DNA from: Ramlibacter sp. | GTDB lineage: Bacteria > Pseudomonadota > Gammaproteobacteria > Burkholderiales > Burkholderiaceae_C | Length of the DNA stretch: 64,000 bases | Direction: 5' to 3' | Assembly (NCBI GenBank): GCA_013815685.1 | Contig: JACDFR010000011.1 | Location: 1-64,000, forward strand | Shown here: positions 1 to 8,114 of the stretch, in pieces | How the letters are laid out: every line of letters starts with the position of its first letter | Position numbering within the stretch: position 1 is the stretch's first letter | Notes under the pieces: generated by a model | What the model was told of the DNA's origin: nothing | Databases searched by the model: none | The model's input: only the letters and a program-made list of their open reading frames with translations | Position numbers and translations under genes: made by a program

Positions 1-2421
1 CAGCTGGAGTTCTTCAACGGCCTGGGAGGATTCGACCAGGACGGCCGCGAGTACGTGACGGTGCTGGACGCCGGCGCCACCACCCCGGCGCCCTGGATCA
101 ACGTCATCGCCAACCCGGCCTTCGGCTTCCAGGTCTCGGCCGAAGGCAGCGGCTATACCTGGTCCGAGAACAGCCGGGAAAATCAGCTGTCACCCTGGTC
201 CAACGACCCGGTCGGCGACCCGACCGGCGAGGCGATCTACGTGCGCGACGAAATCACCGGCGATGTGTGGACCGCCAGCGCACAGCCGGTGCGCTCGGCC
301 GGCCGCTACATCGCGCGCCACGGCCACGGCTACAGCCGCTTCGAACACACGGCCAATGGAATCGCGCTTTCGCTGCTGCAGTACGTGCCCGTGGCCGACC
401 CGGTGAAGATCTCGCGCCTCACGCTGAAAAACCTGTCGGGTGTGCCGCGCCGACTGTCGGTGTCGGCGTATGTGGAGTGGGTGCTGGGTAGCGCGCGCGG
501 CGCCAGCGGCCCTTTCATCACGACCGAGCTCGACGCGGCCACCGGCGCGCTGTTCGCGGCCAACCCCTGGAGCTCGGCGTTTCCCGGGCGTGTTGCCTTC
601 GCCGACCTGGCGGGCAGGCAAACGGCGCACACGTCGGACCGCAGCGAATTCCTGGGCCGCGGCGGCGGCACCGGCGCGCCCGCCGCATTGGAGCGAACCG
701 CCCGCTTGTCCGGCGCCGCCGGGGCCGGGCTCGATCCCTGCGCCGCCTTGCAGCAAGTGGTGGACCTCGGCGCCGGCGAAACCGTGGAAGTGGTCTTCTT
801 CCTGGGCCAGTGCGAGTCCGCGGACCAGGCGCGCGCCCTCGTCGCGCGCTACCGCCAGGCCGACCTCGACACGGTGCTGGGCGAGGTCGCCGAGCAATGG
901 CGGGAGTTGCTGGGATGCGTCCAGGTCAAGACGCCCGACCGCGCGATGGACATCATGCTCAACGGCTGGCTGCTGTACCAGACCATCGCCTGCCGCATCT
1001 GGGCGCGCTCGGCTTTTTACCAGGCGAGCGGCGCCTATGGCTTTCGCGACCAGTTGCAAGATGGCATGGCGCTGACCTTCGCCCGGCCCGAAACCACGCG
1101 CGGCCACCTGTTGCGCGCCGCCGGCCGGCAATTCGCAGAAGGGGACGTGCAGCATTGGTGGTTGCCCCATTCGGGCCAGGGCGTTCGCACCCGCATCTCC
1201 GACGACCGGGTCTGGCTGGCCTACGCCACCGCCACTTATGTGCAAAGCGCGGGCGACCCCGGTGTGCTGGATGAAATGGTGACTTTCCTGGAAGGCCCGC
1301 CGCTTGCGCCGGGCGAGCACGACGCGTTCTTTCAGCCGATGGCGGCCGACGGCTCGGCGAGCCTGTTCGAGCACTGCGCGCGCGGACTGGACCAGTGCCT
1401 GGCGTTGACCGGTGAGCACGGCCTCCCGCTGATGGGCACGGGCGACTGGAACGACGGCATGAACCGGGTGGGCGAGGCAGGGCGGGGCGAGAGCGTCTGG
1501 CTGGGATGGCTGCTGGTGCGCACCATCGCCCTGTTCGCGCCATTGGCGCAGAAGCGCGATCCGGCACGCGCGCACCGCTGGCGCGATCATGCGCAAGCCG
1601 TGCGCGAGGCCCTGGAGCGCGAAGCCTGGGACGGCGCCTGGTACCGGCGCGCCACCTACGACGACGGCACCTGGCTGGGCTCCAGCGACAGCGGCGAGTG
1701 TCGCATTGATTCGATCGCCCAATCCTGGGCGGTCTTGTCGGGCGCGGCGGACCCAGCGCGGGCGGCCACCGCCATGGCATCGCTGGAGCGGCAGCTGCTC
1801 AAGCCCGATGACGGGCTGGCCCTGCTCTTTACGCCGCCCTTCGACAAGACCCCGCGCGACCCGGGCTATATCAAGGGCTACCCGCCCGGCCTGCGCGAGA
1901 ACGGCGGACAGTACAGCCACGCGGCCATGTGGGCGATCCTGGCCTTTGCCAGGCTGGGTGAGGGCGCCAAGGCAGCGCAATTGTTCAGCCTGTTGAACCC
2001 CATCAACCACGCGCTCACGCCAGAGCAGGCCCAACGCTACAAGGTCGAGCCCTACGTGGTGGCGGCCGACGTGTATTCGGTGGCGCCTCATGCCGGGCGC
2101 GGTGGTTGGACCTGGTACACCGGCGCCGCCGGCTGGATGTACCGGGCCGGTCTTGGCGGCATCCTGGGTATCCGGCGCGAAGGTGCGACTTTGGTCATCG
2201 ACCCCTGCATCCCCGCCGAATGGCCGGGCTACGAGGCACGCGTTGAAGTGGGCGGCACCTGCTATGACATTCGCGTCATCGCGGGGGCGCGGCGCGGCCG
2301 CGGAATCTCCCATGCAGTGCTGGATGGCAGGACTCTGGAACTGCCGCTGGAGTCCTTGCCTCAAGGCGAGCTGCGGGTGCCGCTGGACGGCGCCGCGCAC
2401 AGCCTGCAGCTGGAAACCTAG
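1..2421 (+). CDS. Cyclic beta-1,2-glucan synthase-like protein, C-terminal GH94 part (5' end outside window)
   Basis: The frame is open from the first base and runs 806 codons to TAG, so this is the C-terminal part of a longer protein. The start of the fragment (FFNGLGGFDQDGREY) and the motif GDWNDGMNRVG (about 1437-1469) are typical of the glycoside phosphorylase (GH94) module of cyclic beta-1,2-glucan synthases (NdvB/ChvB), where the Asp of DWNDG is the general acid. In that family the module trims and controls the length of the glucan made by the membrane-bound glycosyltransferase half, which would lie upstream of this window. A stand-alone cellobiose-phosphorylase-like enzyme is less likely because homologous sequence continues past the left edge. 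An internal GTG at 55 is not a credible start. Confidence 0.85.
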   Translation, partial: QLEFFNGLGGFDQDGREYVTVLDAGATTPAPWINVIANPAFGFQVSAEGSGYTWSENSRENQLSPWSNDPVGDPTGEAIYVRDEITGDVWTASAQPVRSAGRYIARHGHGYSRFEHTANGIALSLLQYVPVADPVKISRLTLKNLSGVPRRLSVSAYVEWVLGSARGASGPFITTELDAATGALFAANPWSSAFPGRVAFADLAGRQTAHTSDRSEFLGRGGGTGAPAALERTARLSGAAGAGLDPCAALQQVVDLGAGETVEVVFFLGQCESADQARALVARYRQADLDTVLGEVAEQWRELLGCVQVKTPDRAMDIMLNGWLLYQTIACRIWARSAFYQASGAYGFRDQLQDGMALTFARPETTRGHLLRAAGRQFAEGDVQHWWLPHSGQGVRTRISDDRVWLAYATATYVQSAGDPGVLDEMVTFLEGPPLAPGEHDAFFQPMAADGSASLFEHCARGLDQCLALTGEHGLPLMGTGDWNDGMNRVGEAGRGESVWLGWLLVRTIALFAPLAQKRDPARAHRWRDHAQAVREALEREAWDGAWYRRATYDDGTWLGSSDSGECRIDSIAQSWAVLSGAADPARAATAMASLERQLLKPDDGLALLFTPPFDKTPRDPGYIKGYPPGLRENGGQYSHAAMWAILAFARLGEGAKAAQLFSLLNPINHALTPEQAQRYKVEPYVVAADVYSVAPHAGRGGWTWYTGAAGWMYRAGLGGILGIRREGATLVIDPCIPAEWPGYEARVEVGGTCYDIRVIAGARRGRGISHAVLDGRTLELPLESLPQGELRVPLDGAAHSLQLET

Positions 2422-2614
2422 GGCCTCTGCCGCCGTCCCTGCTTGGGTTGACCTCGTGCCGGCGCAGCCGCCCAGCAGCGGGCCGTCGACGCGCTCGGAC
2501 GCCACCCGTTCATGCGGGCCGAGATCGTAGTAATGTTCCCCATGGTGGTGTTCCGTCGCCGGTGACGGTGCCCGCCCTGTGGTTTGGCGCGTAATGGCAA
2601 CATGGAGACAAGAC

Positions 2615-3613
2615 ATGAGGCGTTCTATCCTGAAAGTGATGGCGGTTGCCGTGCTGGTTGCGGCCACGGGCTGGGCCGGCGCGCAGGAGCGCACCATCAA
2701 GATGGGCCTGCAGAACCCCAAGGGGCATCCGGCCGTGCTGGGCGCCGAGCGCTTCGCGGAAATCGTGGCCGCGAAAACCGGCGGCAAGCTCAAGGTCAAC
2801 CTCTTCCCCGGCGGCGTCCTGGGTGGAGATGCGCAGACCGTCTCGGCCCTGCAAGGCGGCACCGTGGAGATGACCGTGCTGAATTCCGGCATCCTGGCTT
2901 CGCAGGTGAAGGAGTTCGCCATCTACGACTTCCCCTTCCTTTTTGCCACCCCGCAGGAAGCGGACGCCGTGGTGGACGGCCCGTTCGGCCGCAACCTGCA
3001 CGCCAGGCTCGCGGACAAGGGAATCGTGGGGCTCGCCTACTGGGAACTGGGTTTTCGCAACCTCACCAACAGCCGCCGCCCCATCCAGAAGGTGGAAGAT
3101 ATCGCGGGCTTGAAACTGCGCGTCATTCCCAACCCGATCAACATCGACTGGGTCAAGGCGCTCGACGCCAACCCGACACCACTGGCATTTCCCGAGCTGT
3201 TTGCCGCGCTCGAACAGAAGGCCGTGGACGGCCAGGAGAACCCGGTGAGCGTCATCTCGGCCAACAAGTTCGCCGAGGTTCAGAAGCACCTGGCGCTCAC
3301 CAATCACCAGTACAACCCGCAGTCCGTCATCATCAGCAAGCGCTTCTGGGACACCCTCGGCGCGGCGGACCGGCAGATCATCCAGGAGGCGGCCATCGAG
3401 GCGGGAAAGTACCAGCGCCAGGTCTCTCGCCAGCAGGCCTCGAGCACGCTGGACGAGTTGAAGAAGGCCGGCATGCAGGTCACCGAATTGCCGCCGGCCG
3501 AGCTGGCCAAGCTGCGCGAGAAGATGAAGCCGGTCATCGACAAGCACGCATCGACCGTCGGCGAATCGACCGTCAAGGACATGATGGCGGAGCTTGCGAA
3601 GGTCCGCAGGTAA
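2615..3613 (+). CDS. TRAP transporter substrate-binding protein, DctP family
   Basis: 332-aa periplasmic solute-binding protein of a TRAP uptake system. It begins with a Sec-type signal peptide ending GWAGAQE, followed by the DctP fold with the conserved LKLRVIPNP arginine segment and DGQENPVSVI. I chose ATG 2615 because GGAGACA lies just upstream and the signal peptide starts there; the frame is also open to GTG 2579. No DctQ or DctM permease lies next to it, so it must use a permease encoded elsewhere. The gene is followed after 3 nt by a shikimate/quinate-type dehydrogenase, which suggests co-transcription and a hydroaromatic acid such as quinate or shikimate as ligand. The ligand is inference only. 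Confidence 0.9.
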   Translation: MRRSILKVMAVAVLVAATGWAGAQERTIKMGLQNPKGHPAVLGAERFAEIVAAKTGGKLKVNLFPGGVLGGDAQTVSALQGGTVEMTVLNSGILASQVKEFAIYDFPFLFATPQEADAVVDGPFGRNLHARLADKGIVGLAYWELGFRNLTNSRRPIQKVEDIAGLKLRVIPNPINIDWVKALDANPTPLAFPELFAALEQKAVDGQENPVSVISANKFAEVQKHLALTNHQYNPQSVIISKRFWDTLGAADRQIIQEAAIEAGKYQRQVSRQQASSTLDELKKAGMQVTELPPAELAKLREKMKPVIDKHASTVGESTVKDMMAELAKVRR

Positions 3614-3616
3614 CGC

Positions 3617-4501
3617 ATGGCGCAGACGGGCCGCAAGCTGCTCATCGGCCTGGTCGGCGCGGGCATCCAGCAGTCGCTGTCGCCCGCGATGCATGAGGAA
3701 GAGGCGCGGCGCCAGGGGCTGCGCCTTCACTACCAGTTGATCGACCTGGACCGCACCTGCGCCTCGGCCGCCGACCTGCCGATGTTGCTGGGCGCGGCGC
3801 GGCTGATGGATTTCGCGGGCCTGAACATCACCTTCCCCTGCAAGCAGGCCGTGGTGCCATTGCTCGATGAACTGTCCGAATCGGCGGCGGAAATGGGCGC
3901 GGTGAACACCGTCGTCATCCGCGGCGGCCGCCTCATCGGCGAGAACACCGATGGCTGGGGATGGGCATGGGGTTTTCGCCGTGCCTTGCCGCATGCCGAC
4001 CTCGCGTGCCCCGTGCTTGTGGGCGCGGGCGGCGCGGGCTCGGCGATCGCCTGGTCCGTGGTTCGAATGGGCGCTTCGCGGCTTCGCATCGTCGACCAGG
4101 ATCTGCGGCGCGCGCAGACGCTGGCCGCTGCGCTGCGGCAAAAGGCCGAGGTTCCGGTCGAGACCTTCGCCGACGTGGCCGATGCGTTGGAGGGCGCCAC
4201 TGGCTTGATCCACGCGACGCCCACCGGCATGGCCAAGATGCCGGGGTCGGCCGTGCCGGCGGCTTTGCTGCGGCCGCCGCTGTGGGTGGCGGAGGTGGTT
4301 TATTTCCCGCTCGAGACCGAACTGATTCGCACTGCGCGCCAGCAGGGTTGCACCACCCTTGACGGTGGAACCATGGCGGTCGGTCAGGCCATCAAGGCCT
4401 TCGCGCTCTTCACCGGGCAGGAAGCGGACCCCGTCCGGATGGAGAGCCACTTTCGTGGGCTATGCCGTGCGACTCATGGGGCAGGGCCACGCGGTTCTTG
4501 A
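3617..4501 (+). CDS. Shikimate/quinate dehydrogenase family protein (AroE-like)
   Basis: 294-aa NAD(P)-dependent shikimate dehydrogenase-family enzyme. The substrate site is intact: SLSP near the N-terminus, the catalytic Lys in NITFPCK, Asn/Asp of GENTDGWGW and the late Gln in TMAVGQAIKAFALFTG. The dinucleotide loop is GAGGAGSA. It starts 3 nt after the upstream TRAP binding-protein gene, so a catabolic role on imported quinate or shikimate is more likely than the biosynthetic aroE role; that is inference from context. The 3' end overlaps the convergent xdhC-like gene by about 90 nt. Confidence 0.85.
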   Translation: MAQTGRKLLIGLVGAGIQQSLSPAMHEEEARRQGLRLHYQLIDLDRTCASAADLPMLLGAARLMDFAGLNITFPCKQAVVPLLDELSESAAEMGAVNTVVIRGGRLIGENTDGWGWAWGFRRALPHADLACPVLVGAGGAGSAIAWSVVRMGASRLRIVDQDLRRAQTLAAALRQKAEVPVETFADVADALEGATGLIHATPTGMAKMPGSAVPAALLRPPLWVAEVVYFPLETELIRTARQQGCTTLDGGTMAVGQAIKAFALFTGQEADPVRMESHFRGLCRATHGAGPRGS

Positions 4502-5425
4502 CAGCCAGTATTTCCGCCATGACGCTCACGGCGATTTCCGGCGGCGTCTTGCTGCCGATGTAGATACCGATCGGCCCGCGCATCCGCTTCATCTCCACCG
4601 CGCTGAAGCCGAAGTGCTCCATCATGCGTTGCCGGCGCGCCTGGTTGTTGCGCCGGCTGCCGATGGCGCCGACGTAGAAGGCCGGCGTGCGCAGGGCCTC
4701 CATCAACGCCAGATCGTCGAGCTTGGGGTCGTGGGTAAGGGCGATCACGCAGCTGCGGCCGTCCGGCCGGAAGGCGGCGACGATGTCGTCGGGCATTCCG
4801 GTCAGCACCGTTGTGCCGTGCACGCTCCAGGTGCCGCGATGCTCCTCGCGCGGGTCGCACACCGTCACGGCAAAGCCGGAGAACCGGGCCATCGTCGCCA
4901 GGTACTCGCCGAGCTGGCCGGCGCCTATCAGCAGCATGCGGTATTCGGGGCCGAAGACGTTGACCAGCAGGCCGTCGCGCAACTCCAGTTGCCCCGGAGC
5001 CTGTGCGGGCCCGAGAGACACTTGTCCATCGGACAGGCGAACCGCCCGCCGCATCATTTGGCCCTGCTGCAGTTCCTGCACGAGATCCTGCAGCGCCGCC
5101 GGGTCAGGGTCGAATTCCAGCAGCAGCTCGAGGGTCCCGCCGCATGGCGGCCGAAGCGGTGGGCCTCGTCGGCGGACACGCCGTACGTGACGAAGCGCGG
5201 CGGGCCGCAGCTGATGCGCGACCTGTGCCGCGCGATCAGGTCATCTTCGATGCAGCCGCCGCTGACGGACCCCACCACGCAGCCATCCTCGGCCAGCGCC
5301 AGGATCGAGCCGGCCGGCCGCGGTGACGAGCCCCAGGTGCGCACCACCGTCGCCAGCAGCGCGCGCCTTCCGGCCCGGCGCCAATCCCGCAAGGTGCCAA
5401 GCACTGTGACGTCGAGGTTTTCCAT
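4410..5425 (-). pseudogene. XdhC/PaoD-type molybdenum-cofactor chaperone, frameshifted
   Basis: Two overlapping minus-strand frames together make a full XdhC-family protein. The N-terminal part (from ATG at 5425) has RTWGSSPRPAGS and GSVSGGCIEDDL. The C-terminal part has the Rossmann segment RMLLIGAGQLGEYLA, a DPR motif and GAIGSRRN. They join if one C is restored near 5144-5150, giving the family signature PCGGTLELLLEF. As read, translation shifts inside that motif and ends early. XdhC proteins load sulfurated molybdenum cofactor into xanthine dehydrogenase/aldehyde oxidase-type enzymes. The enzyme subunits that should lie upstream are missing except for short remnants. Either the gene is decaying with its lost operon or this is a base-calling error at a C run. 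Confidence 0.75.
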
Positions 5426-5429
5426 GGGG

Positions 5430-5597
5430 TCAAACCGTCATCGGCAAGCGATCAAGCTTGTCGATCTTGAGTTGGTCGATGAGGTTGCTGGTGGCGGGTG
5501 TGACGAACTTCATGGCTCAGCCTACTTGCTGGGTCATTGTCGCCGCGGGCGCGGCTTTGGCCCATCGCAGCTTGAACTCATTCTCGTGTGTCGTTCG
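5430..5597 (-). pseudogene. Possible remnants of molybdenum hydroxylase subunits (PaoB tail, PaoC head)
   Basis: Just upstream of the xdhC start, the minus strand holds a 27-codon ORF (ATG at 5513, stop at 5430) beginning MKFVTPATSNLIDQLK. This resembles the start of YagR/PaoC-type molybdopterin subunits (MKFxxPATxNPIDxLK). Three nucleotides before it, another frame ends with NEFKLRWAKAA..., similar to the end of YagS/PaoB-type FAD subunits. The order FAD subunit - molybdopterin subunit - XdhC matches paoBCD. If so, nearly all of the molybdopterin gene (over 2 kb) is deleted. The matches are short and remembered, not searched, so confidence is moderate to low. Confidence 0.4.
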
Positions 5598-5984
5598 CTA
5601 CAGCCATCAAGAAATCGTATAGACGTCCGGTAACCTCTATTCCGGCCTGACCGGTATCAGGAGAAGCAATTGAAAACTGGCCTTGTTCACACTTGCCTCG
5701 GGAGCGCAATTCTTGCTGAATGCGCCACATCGCGCAGTGAGGTTGCCGTCGTCACGCCAACTGCTTTCGGTGCAAAGGCGCCCGCCAACGGTCGCACGGT
5801 GCCGAACAAGCACGCCGTCTTTGGGTTCAGGCGGCGCCGTGACTGCAGGTGAGTCAACCACGCAAGCCATGCTGCAGGCAGAGGCCGCGGCAAAGGGGCT
5901 TGCCGTCGAATTCGACAACACCGGGCGCATCATCGTGCGGGGCGCATTCAAGGCAGCCCGCGGCGTGGACAAGATCGGGGACTT
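5598..5984. other. Stretch without recognisable gene, left edge of cassette array
   Basis: Short plus-strand frames run from about 5670 to 5984 and continue into the IS remnant, but none has a convincing start or a family I recognise. An integron integrase, which would be expected at one end of a cassette array, is not visible here. The right boundary at 5985 is an abrupt switch into IS110-type sequence. Confidence 0.4.
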
Positions 5985-6181
5985 GGGTTTCAATGATGCG
6001 CCAGGACGCATCGGCAACGGCCAGCTGGAAGACAGACTTTGCCAAATCAACGGCAACGGTTGTAGCATTCATGTCGGACTCCTTTCGATTGTTGAAGACC
6101 TGATCCCCACGCCAATGAAGACCAGAGCGCCAATGTGGCGCAAACAAACGGGGGAGTCCATCCCATCATTCGACACGGACG
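5985..6181 (-). mobile_element. IS110/IS1111-type insertion sequence remnant, copy 1
   Basis: On the minus strand an IS110-family transposase begins at ATG 6072 and continues for 29 recognisable codons (MNATTVAVDLAKSVFQLAV..., with the first catalytic Asp in AVDLAK), then breaks at 5985. The 197 nt from 5985 to 6181 are nearly identical to 7530-7722; copy 1 has four extra bases (AAAC) near 6145. The right end (ending GACACGGACG) abuts the half attC site 6182-6248, as expected for the IS1111-attC subgroup, which targets integron attC sites. Everything after codon 29 is gone, so the element is dead. Confidence 0.75.
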
Positions 6182-6248
6182 CCGAGCGGCGTTCCGCGGC
6201 TTCGCTGCTCCACTCTCCGCCGGTCGCCGGGCATCTCCAACGTTAAAT
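6182..6248 (+). repeat. attC-like site, right half (interrupted by IS remnant copy 1)
   Basis: The sequence between the IS end and the HigBA cassette finishes with CCAACGTTAAAT; GTTAAAT at 6242-6248 fits the integron core consensus GTTRRRY. It contains G/C-rich complementary stretches (GGCG around 6188 and CCGCC around 6217). The left half with RYYYAAC is not found; it was presumably lost with the missing part of the IS copy. Confidence 0.55.
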
Positions 6249-6282
6249 CACGCGGATGCCGTGCCTCCATCGTAGAGGCGGC

Positions 6283-6301
6283 ATAGCGTATTTGCTATAA
6301 T
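6283..6301 (+). promoter_or_regulatory. Promoter -10 and inverted repeat upstream of HigBA
   Basis: A perfect TATAAT hexamer lies at 6296-6301, ten bases before ATG 6311, overlapped by an inverted repeat ATAGC (6283-6287) / GCTAT (6294-6298). An operator over the -10 box is usual for autoregulated toxin-antitoxin modules. No good -35 box is seen. Confidence 0.5.
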
Positions 6302-6310
6302 CCGGTGCAG

Positions 6311-6641
6311 ATGAGCTGGGAGTCAAGTACCACGACGACAAGCTTCAGGAAGCCGTGCTTGCACTTCCTGCAGGGCTGTTGGCGCGTTATCTTCATCTGA
6401 CCGATCGGATTGTGAGTACGGCCCGGATTTGGGAATGCCTCATACCCGTGCGATGGGCTCTGGGCTTTTCGAAGTGCGCTTGAAATCAGGAAGGGATTGG
6501 GCGGGTGTTCTATTGCACCTTGGTGGGTCGCAGGAATTCGTCATGCTGCACCAATTCGTGAAGAAAACCGATAAGACCCCGCCCAGAGAACTTGCAGTCG
6601 CGCGAAAGCGCATGAAGGAGTGGAAAGATGCTGACGCATAA
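6311..6641 (+). pseudogene. higB: HigB/RelE-type toxin (Gp49-like), two one-base deletions
   Basis: Reading from ATG 6311, three frames together give one 110-aa phage Gp49-like/HigB toxin: WEVKYHDDKLQEAVLALPAGL, then LARYLHLTDRIVEYGPDLG, then GLFEVRLKSGRDWAGVLLH ... FVKKTDKTPPRELAVARKRMKEW. One base is missing near 6321 (GGGAAG read as GGGAG) and one near 6413 (GTGGAG read as GTGAG). With both restored the length is exactly 111 codons. HigB toxins are ribosome-dependent mRNA interferases. As written no active toxin is made. It overlaps the start of the antitoxin gene by 14 nt, the normal higBA arrangement. Confidence 0.75.
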
Positions 6642-6975
6642 GCAGTTGCGTGCCAAGGCACTTGGGCGCGAGGATGTGAAGGCCCAATTTGAAGAACTGG
6701 GTGAGGAATTTGGGCTGCTCGACGAGTTCCTGAAGGCGCGTTCTGAACAAGGCCTCACTCAGGCGCAAGTAGCGGAGAAAATTGGCACCACTCAGTCTGC
6801 CGTCGCGCGGATGGAGTCGGGCAGGGGTAAGCATTCGCCATCACTGGCCACTCTTTCGAAGTACGCGGAAGCGCTTGGGTGCAGGTTGGAGGTCAAGCTC
6901 GTTCGCAAGCGTAGCAAGGCGAGAGACTTAACTGGTCGGTCCAGTGGACGCGCTTCGCGCGCCACTGACCTCTGA
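6628..6975 (+). CDS. higA: XRE-family antitoxin (HigA-like)
   Basis: 115-aa protein with a helix-turn-helix of the XRE/Cro type in its centre (GLTQAQVAEKIGTTQSAVARMESG, about residues 42-65). It would neutralise HigB and repress the module. ATG 6628 lies inside the toxin's 3' end, giving translational coupling. The frame is intact, unlike the toxin. Its last 17 or so codons run through the attC site 6926-6983, so the C-terminal tail is cassette-end sequence. Confidence 0.85.
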   Translation: MLTHKQLRAKALGREDVKAQFEELGEEFGLLDEFLKARSEQGLTQAQVAEKIGTTQSAVARMESGRGKHSPSLATLSKYAEALGCRLEVKLVRKRSKARDLTGRSSGRASRATDL

Positions 6976-6983
6976 CGTTAGAT
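6926..6983 (+). repeat. Complete attC recombination site, 58 bp
   Basis: It begins with ACTTAAC (RYYYAAC) at 6926-6932 and ends with GTTAGAT (GTTRRRY) at 6977-6983. Between them is an imperfect inverted repeat, GGTC-CAGTGG-ACGCG against CGCGC-GCCACTG-ACC, with a CTT loop. Core sites, spacing and offset hairpin are those of a classical 59-base element, read in the same direction as the cassette genes. It is the best-formed site in the array. Confidence 0.85.
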
Positions 6984-7039
6984 CCCTGAACCCGCACCTC
7001 GTGTAGCCTTCTATTCCCAAGACAATTTCCGGCTTTCGC

Positions 7040-7386
7040 ATGGCTTTCTCCATCCTCGAACTAAGCGCTTCGAGCGCGATCTTGCGAAGTTCATGGAGAG
7101 CCGCAGGCCGCCTCCACACATCCGGCCGCAGCTCGACATCGGCAGCAGAATTACTGGGCAGAGTGTCGAAATATTTGAGATCCGGCCAGACTGGCAAGAC
7201 AATTCGACGCTGCGGGAAACACCTGTAGCCAAGGCGACCTACGTGAGAACCCAGAACCGTTGGCGAGTCTTCTGGATGCGTCGCGATCTGAAATGGCATG
7301 GCTATGAACCCAATCTCGAAGTGCATACCCTTCAGGCGTTTCTCGCCGTCGTCGACCGAGACGAATTCTGCTGCTTCTTTGGGTAG
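7040..7386 (+). pseudogene. DUF3024 family cassette gene, one-base deletion
   Basis: The downstream frame has the family core: GQSVEIFEIRP, VAKATYVRTQNRWRVFW, DLKWHGYEP and the terminal EFCCFFG. The upstream frame begins MAFSILEL at ATG 7040. The two join, giving a 115-aa DUF3024 protein, if one A is restored near 7062-7066 (CTAAAGCGC read as CTAAGCGC). DUF3024 genes are of unknown function and, as I recall, recur in chromosomal integron cassettes of Vibrio and Xanthomonas. The gene sits alone between the attC at 6926-6983 and the interrupted attC at 7396-7786. Confidence 0.75.
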
Positions 7387-7395
7387 CTCGCAGGC

Positions 7396-7786
7396 ATCTA
7401 ACCCTTCCTATATGCCCAGGCCATTGAGCCAGCGTGCCCAGTGGTGGGCCGAGCCGCAGGCTTTCATGATGACCAGCGAGACATTGCGGTTGGCAAACCA
7501 GCGCTCGAACTGGGTGCGCGTCAGGCGGTGGGTTTCAATGACGCGCCAGGAAGAATCGGCAACGGCCAGCTGGAAGACAGACTTTGCCAAATCAACGGCA
7601 ACGGTTGTAGCATTCATGTCGGACTCCTTTCGATTGTTGAAGACCTGATCCCCACGCCAATGAAGACCAGAGCGCCAATGTGGCGCAAACGGGGGAGTCC
7701 ATCCCATCATTCGACACGGACGCGCAAGTGCGTCCGGTCGCTTCGCGCCCAGTGCACTTGCGCGTCGGTCAAGTCCGACGTTAAAT
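7396..7786 (+). repeat. attC site split by IS110-type remnant copy 2
   Basis: The left core ATCTAAC (RYYYAAC) is at 7396-7402 and the right core GTTAAAT at 7780-7786. Between them lies the IS remnant. The right arm keeps a perfect hairpin, GCGCAAGTGC (7722-7731) against GCACTTGCGC (7754-7763). Without the IS the site would be about 75-80 bp. It lies after the DUF3024 gene and before BrnTA, where a cassette boundary is expected. Confidence 0.7.
7408..7722 (-). mobile_element. IS110/IS1111-type insertion sequence remnant, copy 2
   Basis: An IS110-family transposase starts at ATG 7617 on the minus strand and is colinear with the family for 69 codons to a TAG at 7408, immediately after WARWLNGLGI. 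The rest (more than 200 codons in intact relatives) is missing. The second catalytic position, normally Glu in IMEACG, reads Lys (IMKACGSAHHW), so it was also mutated. The 7530-7722 part repeats copy 1 almost exactly. The right end adjoins the attC hairpin, consistent with an attC-targeting IS1111 relative. Confidence 0.8.
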
Positions 7787-7821
7787 CTCACCGACTTGGC
7801 TGAGCTTTCCGTCGCTAGTTT

Positions 7822-7833
7822 TTGTAGATACAA
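7822..7833 (+). promoter_or_regulatory. Candidate BrnTA operator
   Basis: The inverted repeat TTGTA-GA-TACAA ends 6 nt before the GTG start of brnT in an A/T-rich patch. BrnT-BrnA complexes are known to autoregulate their promoter; assignment of this palindrome as the site is inference. Confidence 0.35.
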
Positions 7834-7839
7834 TAACCC

Positions 7840-8114
7840 GTGCGTATCACCTTCGATCCCGTCAGCGCGAGAAGGCGTTGGCGGAACGAGGACTGGACTT
7901 TGCGGATGCCGAGGTAGTCTTTGAAGGAGTTACCCTTGAGGTCGAAGACGTGCGAAGGCAGTACGGTGAAGTGCGAATCGTCTGTTACGGCATGCTGGCC
8001 GGGCGGATGGTCGTCATTGGGTACACACTGCGTGGCGCGGATCGTCACGTATTCAGTATGAGGAAAGCTAATGAACGCGAACAAGCCCGCATCGCGCCGC
8101 TCCTTGAAATCTGA
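7840..8114 (+). pseudogene. brnT: BrnT-type toxin, one-base deletion
   Basis: From GTG 7840 the frame reads RITFDPV; a second frame continues with EKALAERGLDFADAEVVF, RIVCYGMLAGRMVVIGYT and the C-terminal SMRKANEREQ. The two join as a 91-aa BrnT ribonuclease toxin if one A is restored near 7863-7866 (GTCAAGCGC read as GTCAGCGC). BrnT is a RelE-like mRNA-cleaving toxin. The break falls in the N-terminal strand, so only an internal start could give a truncated product. The 3' end overlaps brnA by 44 nt, as in intact modules. Confidence 0.75.

Noticed and set aside
190-2922. Long minus-strand ORF (910 codons) opposite the glucan synthase gene
   Set aside because: It is the antisense frame of a GC-rich coding sequence; the translation is rich in Arg, Gly and Gln with no family motif, and the plus-strand frame has clear GH94 motifs.
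2510-4450. Long minus-strand ORF over the TRAP binding protein and dehydrogenase genes
   Set aside because: No start signal or family resemblance; it spans two well-supported plus-strand genes.
6928-7326. Minus-strand ORF of 132 codons over the DUF3024 cassette
   Set aside because: The plus strand carries recognisable DUF3024 motifs across a single frameshift; the minus-strand frame also runs into the attC site.
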